Assembly: GCF_015221995.1 (NCBI RefSeq)
Contig: NZ_JADFFM010000002.1
Location: forward strand, 1,550,001 to 1,614,000
From: Mucilaginibacter boryungensis
GTDB lineage: Bacteria; Bacteroidota; Bacteroidia; Sphingobacteriales; Sphingobacteriaceae
DNA length: 64,000 nucleotides
Reading direction: 5' to 3'
The notes below the pieces were generated by a model. The model was not told the DNA's origin, searched no databases, and saw only the letters and a program-made list of their open reading frames with translations. Within the stretch, counting starts at the first letter, position 1. Each line of letters opens with the position of its first letter. Made by a program: the position numbers and the translations under genes. Below are positions 39,766-48,912 of this stretch, one piece after another.

Positions 39766-39801
39766 AAAACGCCTTCCTCCAGCAAAGAGGAAGGCGTTTT
39801 T
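39766..39801 (+). terminator. thr attenuator terminator
   Basis: A perfect 14-bp stem AAAACGCCTTCCTC (39766-39779) with GAGGAAGGCGTTTT (39787-39800), loop CAGCAAA, ending in T residues and GTTT. CTTCCTCC (39773-39780) can pair instead with GGAGGAAG (39725-39732) in the leader peptide gene, which excludes the terminator. It lies 28 bp before the thrA ATG. Confidence 0.92.
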
Positions 39802-39828
39802 GTTTAACACAATTGAATAACGCTAATA

Positions 39829-42279
39829 ATGAAAGTTTTAAAATTCGGAGGGACATCGGTAGGCAGCGCGCAAAGCATCAGCACTGTAATTGATATATTA
39901 AAACAAGAGGACCTAAGCAACGGTGCTCCGGTAGTAGTGCTATCTGCTATGAGCGGGGTAACGAACCTGCTGGCCGAGATGGCCGAAAATGCTGCAAACG
40001 GTAAAGATTTTACCGCTCACCTAGCTGAATTGGAAACCCGCCATTTTTCGGTAGTTAAAGAACTGCTGGATGTGCAGCAGCAAAACCCGGTATTTACCCG
40101 CCTTAAGCTATACTTTAACCAACTGGAAGATTTGCTGCAAGGTGTGCTGACCCTGCGCGAACTTACCCCCAAAAGCCGCGACCTGATACTGAGTTATGGC
40201 GAACGCTGTTCAACATTGATGATCAGCCGCATAGGTTTGCAATATTTTCCGGGCTGTGTATTTGTTGATGCTACCGAAGTGATTAAAACCGACAGCGCCT
40301 ACGGGCAGGCCAAGGTTAATATGGACCTGACCGGCATTTTGGTAAAAGATCTGTATGCAGCTAATCCCGGCAAAATCTTATTCGCCACCGGTTTTATTGC
40401 CAGTAACGATGCCGGTAATGTAACCACACTGGGCCGTGGCGGCAGCGATTATACTGCGGCGCTTTTTGGTTCGATACTGAATGCCAGTGAAATTGAGATA
40501 TGGACCGACGTGAACGGTATGATGACCGCCGACCCGCGCATGGTTAAAAAAGCCTTTTCGCTGCCCGAATTGAGTTATACCGAGGCGATGGAGCTTTCTT
40601 ACTTCGGCGCGAAGGTGATCTACCCGCCAACCATGATACCGGCTTTCCTGAAGAAAATCCCTATCGTAATTAAAAACACTTTCGATACCGCATTTGAAGG
40701 CACAGTGATCCGGTCGGATTGCAAAGCATCCGGTTTGGCTATCAAGGGTATCTCATCGGTGAATAAGATCAGCATCATCAATCTGGAGGGGAGCGGCATG
40801 GTAGGCAAAGCAGGCTTTAGCGGCAGGCTATTCTCGCTGCTGGCCCGCGAGCAGATCAACGTGATACTCATCACTCAGTCATCATCTGAACATAGCATCA
40901 CCTTCGCGGTGCAGCCTCACGATGCCGGGCGTGCTAAACAACTGATAGAGCAAGAGTTTGAACTGGAGCTTTTAGCTAAAAAATTGGAATATCCGGTGAT
41001 AGAAGAAGATCTGTCGGTGCTGGCCATTGTGGGCGAAAACATGAAGCAAACGCCTGGTATGTCGGGTAAATTGTTCCATGCGCTGGGCCGTAACGGTGTG
41101 AATGTCCGCGCCATTGCGCAAGGTTCGTCAGAATATAATATCTCGGTGATCATCTCTGGCAAGGACCTGGCCAAGGCGCTGAATGCTGTGCACGATGCCT
41201 TCTTTAGTCAATTGAATAAAACCCTGCATGCCTTTTGCTTAGGTACGGGTAATATCGGCAAAACTTTATTCAGGCAGTTAAATCAGCATAAAGGGTTCTT
41301 GGAAGAGAATAATGGCATACAGGTAAAAATAGCCGGTATTAGTAACACCCGTAAAATGGCATTCGATACTGATGGGTTCGATCTGGACACCTGGGAAGAT
41401 ACACTGCAAAGCAAAGGCGAACAAGCCGACCTGGCCGAGTTTGTGGCCCGCATGAAGAGCCTAAACCTGCCAAACTGCGTATTTATTGATAATACGGCCA
41501 GTCCAAAACCTATTGAGTTTTACGAAGGTATTTTTAAATCGAATATATCGGTAGTTACCTGTAATAAAATAGGCAACTCGGGTAAATATAACCAGTACAA
41601 AGCCTTTCATGATGCTGCCCGTGCGCACGGTGTCGACTTCTTTTATGAGACCAATGTTGGCGCAGGCTTGCCAATCATCCGCACATTAAAAGACCTGATG
41701 GCCAGCGGCGATAGGCTGCAGAAGATAGAGGCTATCCTTTCGGGGACTATATCCTTTATTTTCAACAACTTTAAAGGCGACGCTAACTTCCATGATGTGG
41801 TAAAAATGGCGCAGGAATTAGGCTATACCGAACCTGACCCGCGTGATGATTTGCGTGGTACCGACTTTATGCGAAAAATGCTGATACTGGCCCGCGACGC
41901 CGGTTACCAAATGGAAGCCACCGATGTGCAGATAGACAATATACTACCGCAAGCCAGTTTAGACGCCGCCACCGTGGAAGATTTTTATGCGACACTGAAA
42001 GCCGAGAACGCCTTCTTCGATAACCTGAAAAACGAGGCTGAAAGCGGGAATAAGGTATTGCGCTACATTGGTAAACTGGAAAATGGCAAAGCCAGTATCA
42101 GCCTGCAAATGGTAGATGCGGAACACCCGTTTTATACCATGAGCGGCAGCGATAACATTATAGCCTTTAATACCGATCGCTACAAAGACCGCCCAATGGT
42201 GGTAAAGGGCCCCGGCGCCGGCGCCGAGGTTACCGCCGCCGGTGTATTTGCTGATTTAATAAACGTGGGCGCGAATTAG
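39829..42279 (+). CDS. thrA: Bifunctional aspartate kinase / homoserine dehydrogenase
   Basis: An 816-residue fusion. The N-terminal aspartate kinase starts KVLKFGGTSVGSAQS and contains the LGRGGSDYTAAL catalytic stretch. Two ACT regulatory units follow (about 310-460: GMVGKAGFSGRLFSLLAREQINVILITQSSSE, then GKLFHALGRNGVNVRAIAQGSSE). The C-terminal homoserine dehydrogenase (about 465-816) has the GTGNIGKTLF dinucleotide loop and EAILSGTISFIFNNF. It catalyses the first and third steps from aspartate to homoserine; ACT domains usually give threonine feedback. The ThrA fusion is normal in Bacteroidota. First gene of thrABC, controlled by the upstream attenuator. Confidence 0.99.
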   Translation: MKVLKFGGTSVGSAQSISTVIDILKQEDLSNGAPVVVLSAMSGVTNLLAEMAENAANGKDFTAHLAELETRHFSVVKELLDVQQQNPVFTRLKLYFNQLEDLLQGVLTLRELTPKSRDLILSYGERCSTLMISRIGLQYFPGCVFVDATEVIKTDSAYGQAKVNMDLTGILVKDLYAANPGKILFATGFIASNDAGNVTTLGRGGSDYTAALFGSILNASEIEIWTDVNGMMTADPRMVKKAFSLPELSYTEAMELSYFGAKVIYPPTMIPAFLKKIPIVIKNTFDTAFEGTVIRSDCKASGLAIKGISSVNKISIINLEGSGMVGKAGFSGRLFSLLAREQINVILITQSSSEHSITFAVQPHDAGRAKQLIEQEFELELLAKKLEYPVIEEDLSVLAIVGENMKQTPGMSGKLFHALGRNGVNVRAIAQGSSEYNISVIISGKDLAKALNAVHDAFFSQLNKTLHAFCLGTGNIGKTLFRQLNQHKGFLEENNGIQVKIAGISNTRKMAFDTDGFDLDTWEDTLQSKGEQADLAEFVARMKSLNLPNCVFIDNTASPKPIEFYEGIFKSNISVVTCNKIGNSGKYNQYKAFHDAARAHGVDFFYETNVGAGLPIIRTLKDLMASGDRLQKIEAILSGTISFIFNNFKGDANFHDVVKMAQELGYTEPDPRDDLRGTDFMRKMLILARDAGYQMEATDVQIDNILPQASLDAATVEDFYATLKAENAFFDNLKNEAESGNKVLRYIGKLENGKASISLQMVDAEHPFYTMSGSDNIIAFNTDRYKDRPMVVKGPGAGAEVTAAGVFADLINVGAN

Positions 42280-42336
42280 GGTAAATGCGAAGTGTGGAAT
42301 GCCAATTGCGAATGATATAAAAACAAAATAAACGAA

Positions 42337-42425
42337 ATGTCATTTCGAACGAGGTACGAGGAGAAATCTTATACGCGCGACAAATCAAACAGTATAAGAT
42401 TTCTCACTACGTTTCGAAATGACAT
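42337..42425. repeat. Palindromic repeat inside thr operon (thrA-thrB spacer)
   Basis: Complete member of the GTCATTTCGA family: outer arms of 13 bp (42337-42349 with 42413-42425) and inner perfect 14-bp arms GAGAAATCTTATAC (42361-42374) and GTATAAGATTTCTC (42392-42405). In RNA it would fold into a long two-stem hairpin between the thrA stop and the thrB start, 21 bp before the latter. Confidence 0.88.
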
Positions 42426-42446
42426 AATTTATAAAAATAAAAGGAA

Positions 42447-43424
42447 ATGGAAGATCTAATTCTGCCTGATAAAAAAGTTAGCCAAGCGAAAGACAGCAAA
42501 ACAATACAGGTCTTCGCGCCAGCTACTGTCGCCAACGTAGTATGCGGTTTTGACGTACTGGGCTTTGCCGTGAACGAGCCGGGCGATGAAGTAGTGATGC
42601 GTGTTACCGATAAACCCGGCATTACCATCAGCAAAATTACCGGCGATAACGGCCGCCTGCCACTTGATCCGGCTAAGAATACCGTGAGCGTAAGTGTAAG
42701 GCATTATTTGGAAAGCGTCGGTCAGCCGCATTTGGGGTTGGATATTGAATTGCATAAAAAAATGCCGATAGGCAGTGGCCTGGGTTCAAGCTCGGCCAGC
42801 ACGGTGGCGGGGTTGTTTGCCATAAAAACCCTGCTGGGTGATGATAACGACGTAGCTAAACTATTACCCTTTGCCATGAAAGGCGAGGAAATGGCCTGCG
42901 GGCACGGCCATGCAGATAACGTAGCCCCGGCGCTGATGGGCGGCTTTGTGCTTATCCGCAGTTACGAGCCGTTGGATGTTGTGCGTTTACCACATCCCGC
43001 CGGACTGTATTGTGCTATTGTATTCCCCGATGTGGATGTACCAACCCGCGAAGCAAGGCAGATCATCCGCAACAAAATAAACATGAAGGATGCCGTAACC
43101 CAATGGGGCAATGTAGCCGGACTGGTAAGCGGTTTGTTTATGAATGATATAGACCTGATCGGTCGCAGTATGAAAGACGTACTTGTTGAACCTGTGCGTA
43201 GCATGCTGATCCCCGGCTTTTACCAGATGCGCGATATGGCGATGGAACTGGGCGCGGTAAGTTTTGGTATCTCAGGCTCGGGCCCATCGGTATTTGCCTT
43301 TACCCGCGATGAGCAAACAGCACATAATATTACCAAAAAACTGCAGGCATTTTTAACCGGAATAAAGATCAATTCCAACAGCTACGTATCAACCATAAAT
43401 GATAAAGGGCCAAGGGTTTTGTAA
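42447..43424 (+). CDS. thrB: Homoserine kinase
   Basis: A 325-residue GHMP kinase that phosphorylates homoserine to O-phosphohomoserine with ATP. The ATP-binding glycine motif is PIGSGLGSSSAS. The N-terminal VFAPATVANVVCGFDVLGFAV and the C-terminal GAVSFGISGSGPSVFAF complete the three GHMP motifs. Length is normal apart from a short N-terminal addition (about 15 residues, MEDLILPDKKVSQAK). Second gene of the thr operon; the 167-bp spacer from thrA holds a palindromic repeat. Confidence 0.98.
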   Translation: MEDLILPDKKVSQAKDSKTIQVFAPATVANVVCGFDVLGFAVNEPGDEVVMRVTDKPGITISKITGDNGRLPLDPAKNTVSVSVRHYLESVGQPHLGLDIELHKKMPIGSGLGSSSASTVAGLFAIKTLLGDDNDVAKLLPFAMKGEEMACGHGHADNVAPALMGGFVLIRSYEPLDVVRLPHPAGLYCAIVFPDVDVPTREARQIIRNKINMKDAVTQWGNVAGLVSGLFMNDIDLIGRSMKDVLVEPVRSMLIPGFYQMRDMAMELGAVSFGISGSGPSVFAFTRDEQTAHNITKKLQAFLTGIKINSNSYVSTINDKGPRVL

Positions 43425-43438
43425 TCCCTACCCCAACT

Positions 43439-43519
43439 GTCATTGCGAGGAACGAAGCAATCGCGAACTATGCAAATCGCTTTGAGGGTGTGCGATTGGT
43501 ACGCTACGCTCGCAATGAC
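43439..43519. repeat. Palindromic repeat inside thr operon (thrB-thrC spacer)
   Basis: Member of the GTCATTGCGAG family: outer arms GTCATTGCGAG (43439-43449) and CTCGCAATGAC (43509-43519), and an inner CAATCGC (43458-43464)/GCGATTG (43492-43498) pair. It sits 15 bp after the thrB stop. The remaining spacer has two direct ATCGGTGAAATC copies before thrC. Confidence 0.85.
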
Positions 43520-43578
43520 AAATAATAAAAAGTAAATCGGTGAAATCGAAGCAACATCGGTGAAATCACAATAAAAAA

Positions 43579-44883
43579 ATGAAACTATACAGCACTAACG
43601 ATCTATCATCAAGAGTAAACTTCAAAGAAGCTGTTTTTAACAGCATGCCCCAGGATAAAGGGCTTTACATGCCGGTAGAAATATCGCCGCTACCACAGGA
43701 CTTTATCGATCACCTGGATAAATACACTTTACCCGAGATTGCTTACACGGTGGCTAAACATATGCTACAGGGTGCTATTCCTGACGGTGACTTGCAAGCG
43801 CTGATAAACGATGCGATAAACTTTGACGCACCGGTAGTTGAACTGGAAGAAGATGTATATGTGCTGGAGTTATTCCATGGACCTTCACTAGCTTTTAAAG
43901 ATTTTGGCGCGCGGTTTATGAGTCGGGTGATGGCATATTTTTTAGAAGCCGGTGAAAAGCAGCTGGACGTTTTGGTTGCCACATCAGGCGATACGGGCGG
44001 TGCGGTAGCCTTAGGGTTTTTAGGGGTGCCCAATACCCGGGTTACTATCCTGTACCCCAAAGGCAAAGTAAGCGGTATGCAGGAACAGCAATTGACCACT
44101 AACGGACAAAATATCCGTGCACTGGAAGTTGACGGCACTTTTGATGATTGCCAGGCCCTGGTGAAACAGGCATTTACAGATACGGAGCTGAATGAGAAAT
44201 TCAGGTTAACATCTGCCAACTCTATCAATATAGCACGGCTTATCCCGCAGACCTTTTATTATTTTAACGCTTATGCGCAGCTATTGCGCCAGGGTAAAAA
44301 CAAAGTGGTATTTGCTGTGCCAAGTGGCAACTTTGGTAATATTGGGGCAGGTTTACTGGCCTGGAAAATGGGCTTGCCTGTACAACAGTTTATTGCGGCC
44401 ACAAACGCAAACGATACCGTGCCCGAATTTTTAAAGACAGGGGTATATCAGCCCAAACCAACCGTAGCTACCTTAAGCAACGCCATGGATGTAAGCAGCC
44501 CCAGCAACTGGGTGCGCATTGCCGACCTGTTTAAAAATGATACCGAGGCATTAAAAAAACTCATCACCGGCTATAGTTTTAACGACGAGGATACCGTGAA
44601 AGCCATTGTAAAAATATTTGGCGCGTATAAATATGTGGCCTGTCCGCATACCGCTATTGCCTGGCTGGCGCTTACTGACTATATGGAAAAACAGGACAAT
44701 GGCGCCACTGGCGTATTCCTCTCTACCGCGCACCCTTGCAAGTTCCCCGATGTATTTCCGAAGCAAATTAGCAAAGCGGTTGAGATACCTGAGCAGGTAA
44801 AAAACTTGTCTGCAAAACCCAAACAGGCAACGGCCCTAAAAGCTGATTTTAACGAGTTTAAAATCTACCTGTTAAATAACTAA
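43579..44883 (+). CDS. thrC: Threonine synthase
   Basis: A 434-residue PLP enzyme converting O-phosphohomoserine to threonine. The PLP lysine lies in FHGPSLAFKDFGARF, the phosphate-contact segment is ATSGDTGGAVALGFL, and VPSGNFGNIGAGLLA is the glycine loop. It is of the shorter, S-adenosylmethionine-independent type. Last gene of thrABC, followed 34 bp on by a terminator-like hairpin. Confidence 0.99.
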   Translation: MKLYSTNDLSSRVNFKEAVFNSMPQDKGLYMPVEISPLPQDFIDHLDKYTLPEIAYTVAKHMLQGAIPDGDLQALINDAINFDAPVVELEEDVYVLELFHGPSLAFKDFGARFMSRVMAYFLEAGEKQLDVLVATSGDTGGAVALGFLGVPNTRVTILYPKGKVSGMQEQQLTTNGQNIRALEVDGTFDDCQALVKQAFTDTELNEKFRLTSANSINIARLIPQTFYYFNAYAQLLRQGKNKVVFAVPSGNFGNIGAGLLAWKMGLPVQQFIAATNANDTVPEFLKTGVYQPKPTVATLSNAMDVSSPSNWVRIADLFKNDTEALKKLITGYSFNDEDTVKAIVKIFGAYKYVACPHTAIAWLALTDYMEKQDNGATGVFLSTAHPCKFPDVFPKQISKAVEIPEQVKNLSAKPKQATALKADFNEFKIYLLNN

Positions 44884-44916
44884 CTACGCACGCTAAACCA
44901 ATACATAAACCGTAAG

Positions 44917-44942
44917 CCGTCCCGTTAATCCGGGGCGGTTTT
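44917..44942 (+). terminator. Terminator of thr operon
   Basis: Eight-bp stem CCGTCCCG (44917-44924) with CGGGGCGG (44931-44938), one T-G pair, loop TTAATC, then four T residues. It separates thrC from the convergent OstA-like gene. Confidence 0.8.
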
Positions 44943-44957
44943 ATTGTTATGCGATTA

Positions 44958-47525
44958 TTAAGGCTTCTTCGCAACCGTATCCCGCTTTACTTTAACCGCT
45001 GGCAATTTCGTAACCGAATCTGCTTTAGCAACAGTCGAATCTTTTTTAAGCGCCTTTAATTGGGGTTTTATAGTTTTAACCGAATCGGTTTTGTTCCCCG
45101 CTGATTTTTGCAATGCCCCCTTAACCGGTGCTTTGCCTTTGCCTGCAGGTGCGGGTTTTTCAACCACATGCTTTTTCGGGTTAATCACATCTTCTTTTGA
45201 AGCTGGGCGCTCCTTTGGTTTCCAGATAAAGCCTTTCAGTATTTTATCATCTTCCTTTACTTTGGCTATAGGGGTTACTTTATGATCCGGACTTAATATA
45301 AAAGCGGTATTAGCCATCTCACCGTTCTTCATGTTAAGGTTTATTCCCCCGCTTAACGAGCGTTGCATCTCTGTCACCTTGCCTGCTTTGTTCCGGTTAA
45401 AATAAACGGTTTCCGCGTTGCCCCTTACCGTAGCGTGCGATATTTTACTGTCTTTAAAATAGGCCCGCAAGCGCTTGCCCGCCATTTGGTTAAAATGGGT
45501 GGAGTCGTTTTTTTCTATATAAACAATTAGCGCGTTGGGGAACACATCCATGTTATCCAGCTTTTTGTTTTTCATTTCCATATAGATGGTATCGCCGGAT
45601 AATTGTGCGCCCTGTGTCCAATATATGGGTTTCACAAAGCTTCGGATAATAGAATCGGCCGAGCTATAGAAAAGTGAATCGGATTTGCCCTGCAGGTCGG
45701 ATTTGAATATACGTACATTATGGTGCGCGCTTAATATTCTTATCCGGCTGGTATCGCTTAATTTCGGCTTGACAATCTTTGCTATAGAATCCGCTTTAAG
45801 CGAATCGGCCAGCATTTTGGCCTTGCCTAATATTTGGCGGTTAGTCCCCGTTTTTGCATCCGTCTTTTTATTCTTGTCGGTTACAGCGCTTGCCTTATCA
45901 ACCGGTTTTATATTCTTAGCCCCTTTTACATTCACGGTTGTCTTTGCCGTAGTATCCTTTGCACCTCTTGCCGCCGCCGCCAGCTTTGTGCTATCTGTTA
46001 CAACCTTGCTAAATAAAGGCCTGTCTTTAAACGTAGGCACATCAAATATCGGTTGGGGCATTTCCTTTATAAGAAATTTGGGCATAGTAGCCTTGGTATA
46101 AGGCACAAAAGGTTTGCGCGGGACAACACTGGTGTCGTGTATGCCAGCCAGCCGGCGCTGTTCCTGCAGGTTTTTCAAAAACTTATAGGTAACAATCTGC
46201 GTTTCCAGCGTATCGGCGCCAATATACATGGTATCGCGCTTTACCCGGCGGGCGCTGTCTTTAACTGCTAAGGCGGGTTTGGCAGCCAGGCTATCTTTAG
46301 CAGCAGGGATAGTGGTCTTTGTTGTTTGCGGAACTGTAGCTACCCGGGTATTTTTAGGCGCGGCAAGGTTGGCTGTTTTGCTTAACGCGATGTTTTTTAT
46401 ACTGTCCTTTTGCTTATCAGTAATTACCGGCATGGTGTTTTTTACAGCTGGCATGGCCGCTATGGTTTTAGCCAGCGAGTCTGCCTTCCCTGCCGGGATA
46501 TTTTTCGGGATGTTTGCCTGCGGGTTATCCAGTCGGGCCGTTTTTGTTGTAGTTGCAGCACTTTTAATCGCTTCCTTTACGCCATCCTGCTTTTGCGGCG
46601 GTGGTGCCATCTTGCTTACGGTATCTTTCCGGGTGGTATCCTTGTCTTCCGTCACAAAAATAACGTATGGGTTTTGTGTGATTACCGCACGGTCTTCGGC
46701 TTTATAATATTCGCCCAGGTTGCCCTTTATCGTAGTTTTTTGTTCGGTATCTTCAAAGGTGATATGTCTAATAGCCCTTCCGTAACCTTTCAGCTTATCA
46801 TAAAATAAGCTATCCCCTTTTAACGATTTTGTGCCTTGCGAATAGCGGTTCTTTTTGCCAAAAAAAGCCTGCTCAGTCCGGGTATTATAACTGCCATTTT
46901 CGGTATAAAGTGTGTCTTTATCCTTTTTACCATAAATATGGGTAGGCCCGTAAAAATAAGTAATGCGCGAACCAGAGTTGTAGCGCATGGTATCTGTTTT
47001 TATCAACGCATCGGGACTGGTGGTTACCACATCATAACGAAAATAAGCATCGCGGGTAATAGCCGAGTAATAGCCATTTTTACTTACCAAGGTGTTCTCT
47101 TTATTTACCAGTTTACCGCCCTCTATATAGGTGCCGTATTTGGTAGCAGTATTATAGTTCAGGATATTGGTAGTTAAAGTAGCGTCTTTATCTACCAATT
47201 TCACATGATCGTTTAACAGTGCGGTTTTGGTATTATCGTTATAGTTCAGCTTATCCGCATATACATGCAGGGTATCGCCCTGGGTAATTACTACGTGACC
47301 AAAGGCATCGAAAGTATTTGTATTGGGATAAATAATGGCGCTATCTGCCCGCAGGGTCGAGAACTTCTGTACAAAAGTGCCATTATATACCCTAAAAATA
47401 TCCACACCGTTCAGCTTCGAGCCAATAGTTTTGTCGGACCTGGTTAGGTTAATGGTCATTTTTTTCTGCCCCAGGGCAGCTACAGAAAGCAGTAGTATAA
47501 TATACGTTAAGAGCTGTTTCCTCAC
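44958..47525 (-). CDS. OstA-like (LPS transport-associated) protein with disordered insert
   Basis: An 855-residue exported protein (signal MRKQLLTYIILLLSVAALGQ). The N-terminal part (about 30-285) is an OstA/LptA-like beta-jellyroll with repeating strands (HVVITQGDTLHVYADKLNYN, HVKLVDKDATLTTNIL). A second jellyroll-like region covers about 600-770. Between them (about 300-600) and at the end lie long Lys/Ala/Thr/Pro-rich low-complexity stretches (VKDTAKTT-type, AAAARGAKDTTAK), probably disordered. The N-terminal fold implies LPS or lipid-A handling in the periplasm. It is divergent from tilS with 52 bp between the starts. Confidence 0.85.
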   Translation of the reverse strand: MRKQLLTYIILLLSVAALGQKKMTINLTRSDKTIGSKLNGVDIFRVYNGTFVQKFSTLRADSAIIYPNTNTFDAFGHVVITQGDTLHVYADKLNYNDNTKTALLNDHVKLVDKDATLTTNILNYNTATKYGTYIEGGKLVNKENTLVSKNGYYSAITRDAYFRYDVVTTSPDALIKTDTMRYNSGSRITYFYGPTHIYGKKDKDTLYTENGSYNTRTEQAFFGKKNRYSQGTKSLKGDSLFYDKLKGYGRAIRHITFEDTEQKTTIKGNLGEYYKAEDRAVITQNPYVIFVTEDKDTTRKDTVSKMAPPPQKQDGVKEAIKSAATTTKTARLDNPQANIPKNIPAGKADSLAKTIAAMPAVKNTMPVITDKQKDSIKNIALSKTANLAAPKNTRVATVPQTTKTTIPAAKDSLAAKPALAVKDSARRVKRDTMYIGADTLETQIVTYKFLKNLQEQRRLAGIHDTSVVPRKPFVPYTKATMPKFLIKEMPQPIFDVPTFKDRPLFSKVVTDSTKLAAAARGAKDTTAKTTVNVKGAKNIKPVDKASAVTDKNKKTDAKTGTNRQILGKAKMLADSLKADSIAKIVKPKLSDTSRIRILSAHHNVRIFKSDLQGKSDSLFYSSADSIIRSFVKPIYWTQGAQLSGDTIYMEMKNKKLDNMDVFPNALIVYIEKNDSTHFNQMAGKRLRAYFKDSKISHATVRGNAETVYFNRNKAGKVTEMQRSLSGGINLNMKNGEMANTAFILSPDHKVTPIAKVKEDDKILKGFIWKPKERPASKEDVINPKKHVVEKPAPAGKGKAPVKGALQKSAGNKTDSVKTIKPQLKALKKDSTVAKADSVTKLPAVKVKRDTVAKKP

Positions 47526-47577
47526 GTTGACAAAATTAGTTTTTTGGTCGCGCTTATTAAATTAATAATTTTGCTGC

Positions 47578-48912
47578 ATGCTCCCTGCCGATCGTTTCAG
47601 TCGCTTTATTGACCAAAACCAGCTTTTTAACAGCGGGAGCAAGGTTTTAGCGGCGGTTAGCGGGGGCACGGATTCGGTTTTAATGGCCCATTTACTGGCT
47701 GCCGCGGGTTATCATTTCGGCATTGCACATTGCAATTTCCAGTTAAGGGGCGCCGCTGCCGATACCGATCAGGCTTTTTGCCGCGGGTTAGCTGATACTT
47801 TAAAGGTCAATTTTCATACCATTAATTTTGATACAGAAGCCTATGCCCGCCAGCATAAAATATCTATTCAAATGGCGGCACGCCAGTTGCGCTATCATTG
47901 GTTTGAAAGCATACGTGTACAAAACCACTATGATGCCATTGCCTTAGCGCATCACCAAAACGATACGATTGAAACAATATTGTTGAACCTTACCCGCGGG
48001 ACGGGGATTGCCGGCATGCACGGCATACTGCCCAAAAACGGCGCGCTGGTAAGGCCCATGCTTTTTATGCAACGGCAAGAAATTGAACACCTGGTAACCG
48101 CGAATAACATTGCGTATGTTGAAGATAGCAGTAATGCTTCCACAAAATATGCCCGTAACAAAATAAGACTGGAAGTTATCCCCAAGCTAAAGGAACTTAA
48201 TCCTTCGCTGGAAGAAACATTTGAGCGCAACCTGCAGCATTTCCGCGAACTGGAAACGTTGCTTGAATTGGAAGTATCCCGGCAAAGGCAGCGTTTTACC
48301 GAACATGATGGAGAACTGCACCTGTCTGTTGATGCCGTTAAAAACCTGAAACCGCAGCGCTTGTTATTATTTCACCTGCTGCAACCTTACGGTTTTAACC
48401 AGGAGCACGTGGATAGTATAATAGCTTCGCTGGATAAACACGCGGGAAGAATATTTGAAACGACCGGATATACGTTATTGTTAGATCGCGGTGAGCTGAT
48501 ATTGAAAAGTACGGCAGGGGATATTTTATCATCTATAGAAATAAACAACGATACTGCCGGGGTAAACTACGGCCCATACCGTTTAACTTTGCTGCACGAT
48601 GATAGCCCGTTAATTGTTAAAGATAACCCAATGGCTGTTTCGGTAGATGCAGCTAAGCTGGTGTATCCGCTCAGTATCAGGCCGTGGCAGCGAGGCGATT
48701 ATTTTTACCCTCTTGGAATGCGGTCAAAACAAAAATTGAGTGACTTTTTTATACATCAAAAAGTACCTTTGCACCATAAAAACCAGGTGCCGGTATTGGT
48801 AAATGGCAATAATGAAGTAATTTGGATTGCCGGATACCGTCTGGATGACCGTTATAAAGTGAGCGGTAAAACTAAAAAAGTTACTATATTCGAACTGTAT
48901 AAAACACCATGA
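47578..48912 (+). CDS. tilS: tRNA(Ile)-lysidine synthase
   Basis: A 444-residue N-type PP-loop ATPase. The P-loop-like motif is AAVSGGTDSVLMAHLL, followed by HCNFQLRGAAADTDQAF and ALAHHQNDTIETILLNL, all diagnostic of TilS. The C-terminal half (about 240-440), ending in the DRRYKVSGKT region, supports tRNA recognition. TilS makes lysidine at C34 of tRNA-Ile2 (CAU) so that it reads AUA. It overlaps the next gene by four bases (ATGA), which indicates translational coupling. Confidence 0.98.
   Translation: MLPADRFSRFIDQNQLFNSGSKVLAAVSGGTDSVLMAHLLAAAGYHFGIAHCNFQLRGAAADTDQAFCRGLADTLKVNFHTINFDTEAYARQHKISIQMAARQLRYHWFESIRVQNHYDAIALAHHQNDTIETILLNLTRGTGIAGMHGILPKNGALVRPMLFMQRQEIEHLVTANNIAYVEDSSNASTKYARNKIRLEVIPKLKELNPSLEETFERNLQHFRELETLLELEVSRQRQRFTEHDGELHLSVDAVKNLKPQRLLLFHLLQPYGFNQEHVDSIIASLDKHAGRIFETTGYTLLLDRGELILKSTAGDILSSIEINNDTAGVNYGPYRLTLLHDDSPLIVKDNPMAVSVDAAKLVYPLSIRPWQRGDYFYPLGMRSKQKLSDFFIHQKVPLHHKNQVPVLVNGNNEVIWIAGYRLDDRYKVSGKTKKVTIFELYKTP

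Noticed and set aside
39829..42279. thrA fusion of aspartate kinase and homoserine dehydrogenase as an unusual fusion.
   Set aside because: This fusion is common in Bacteroidota and Gammaproteobacteria; only its attenuator is noteworthy.
45091..47447. Several plus-strand frames opposite the OstA-like gene.
   Set aside because: They are antisense shadows of the Lys/Ala/Thr-rich coding sequence, without domains or promoters.
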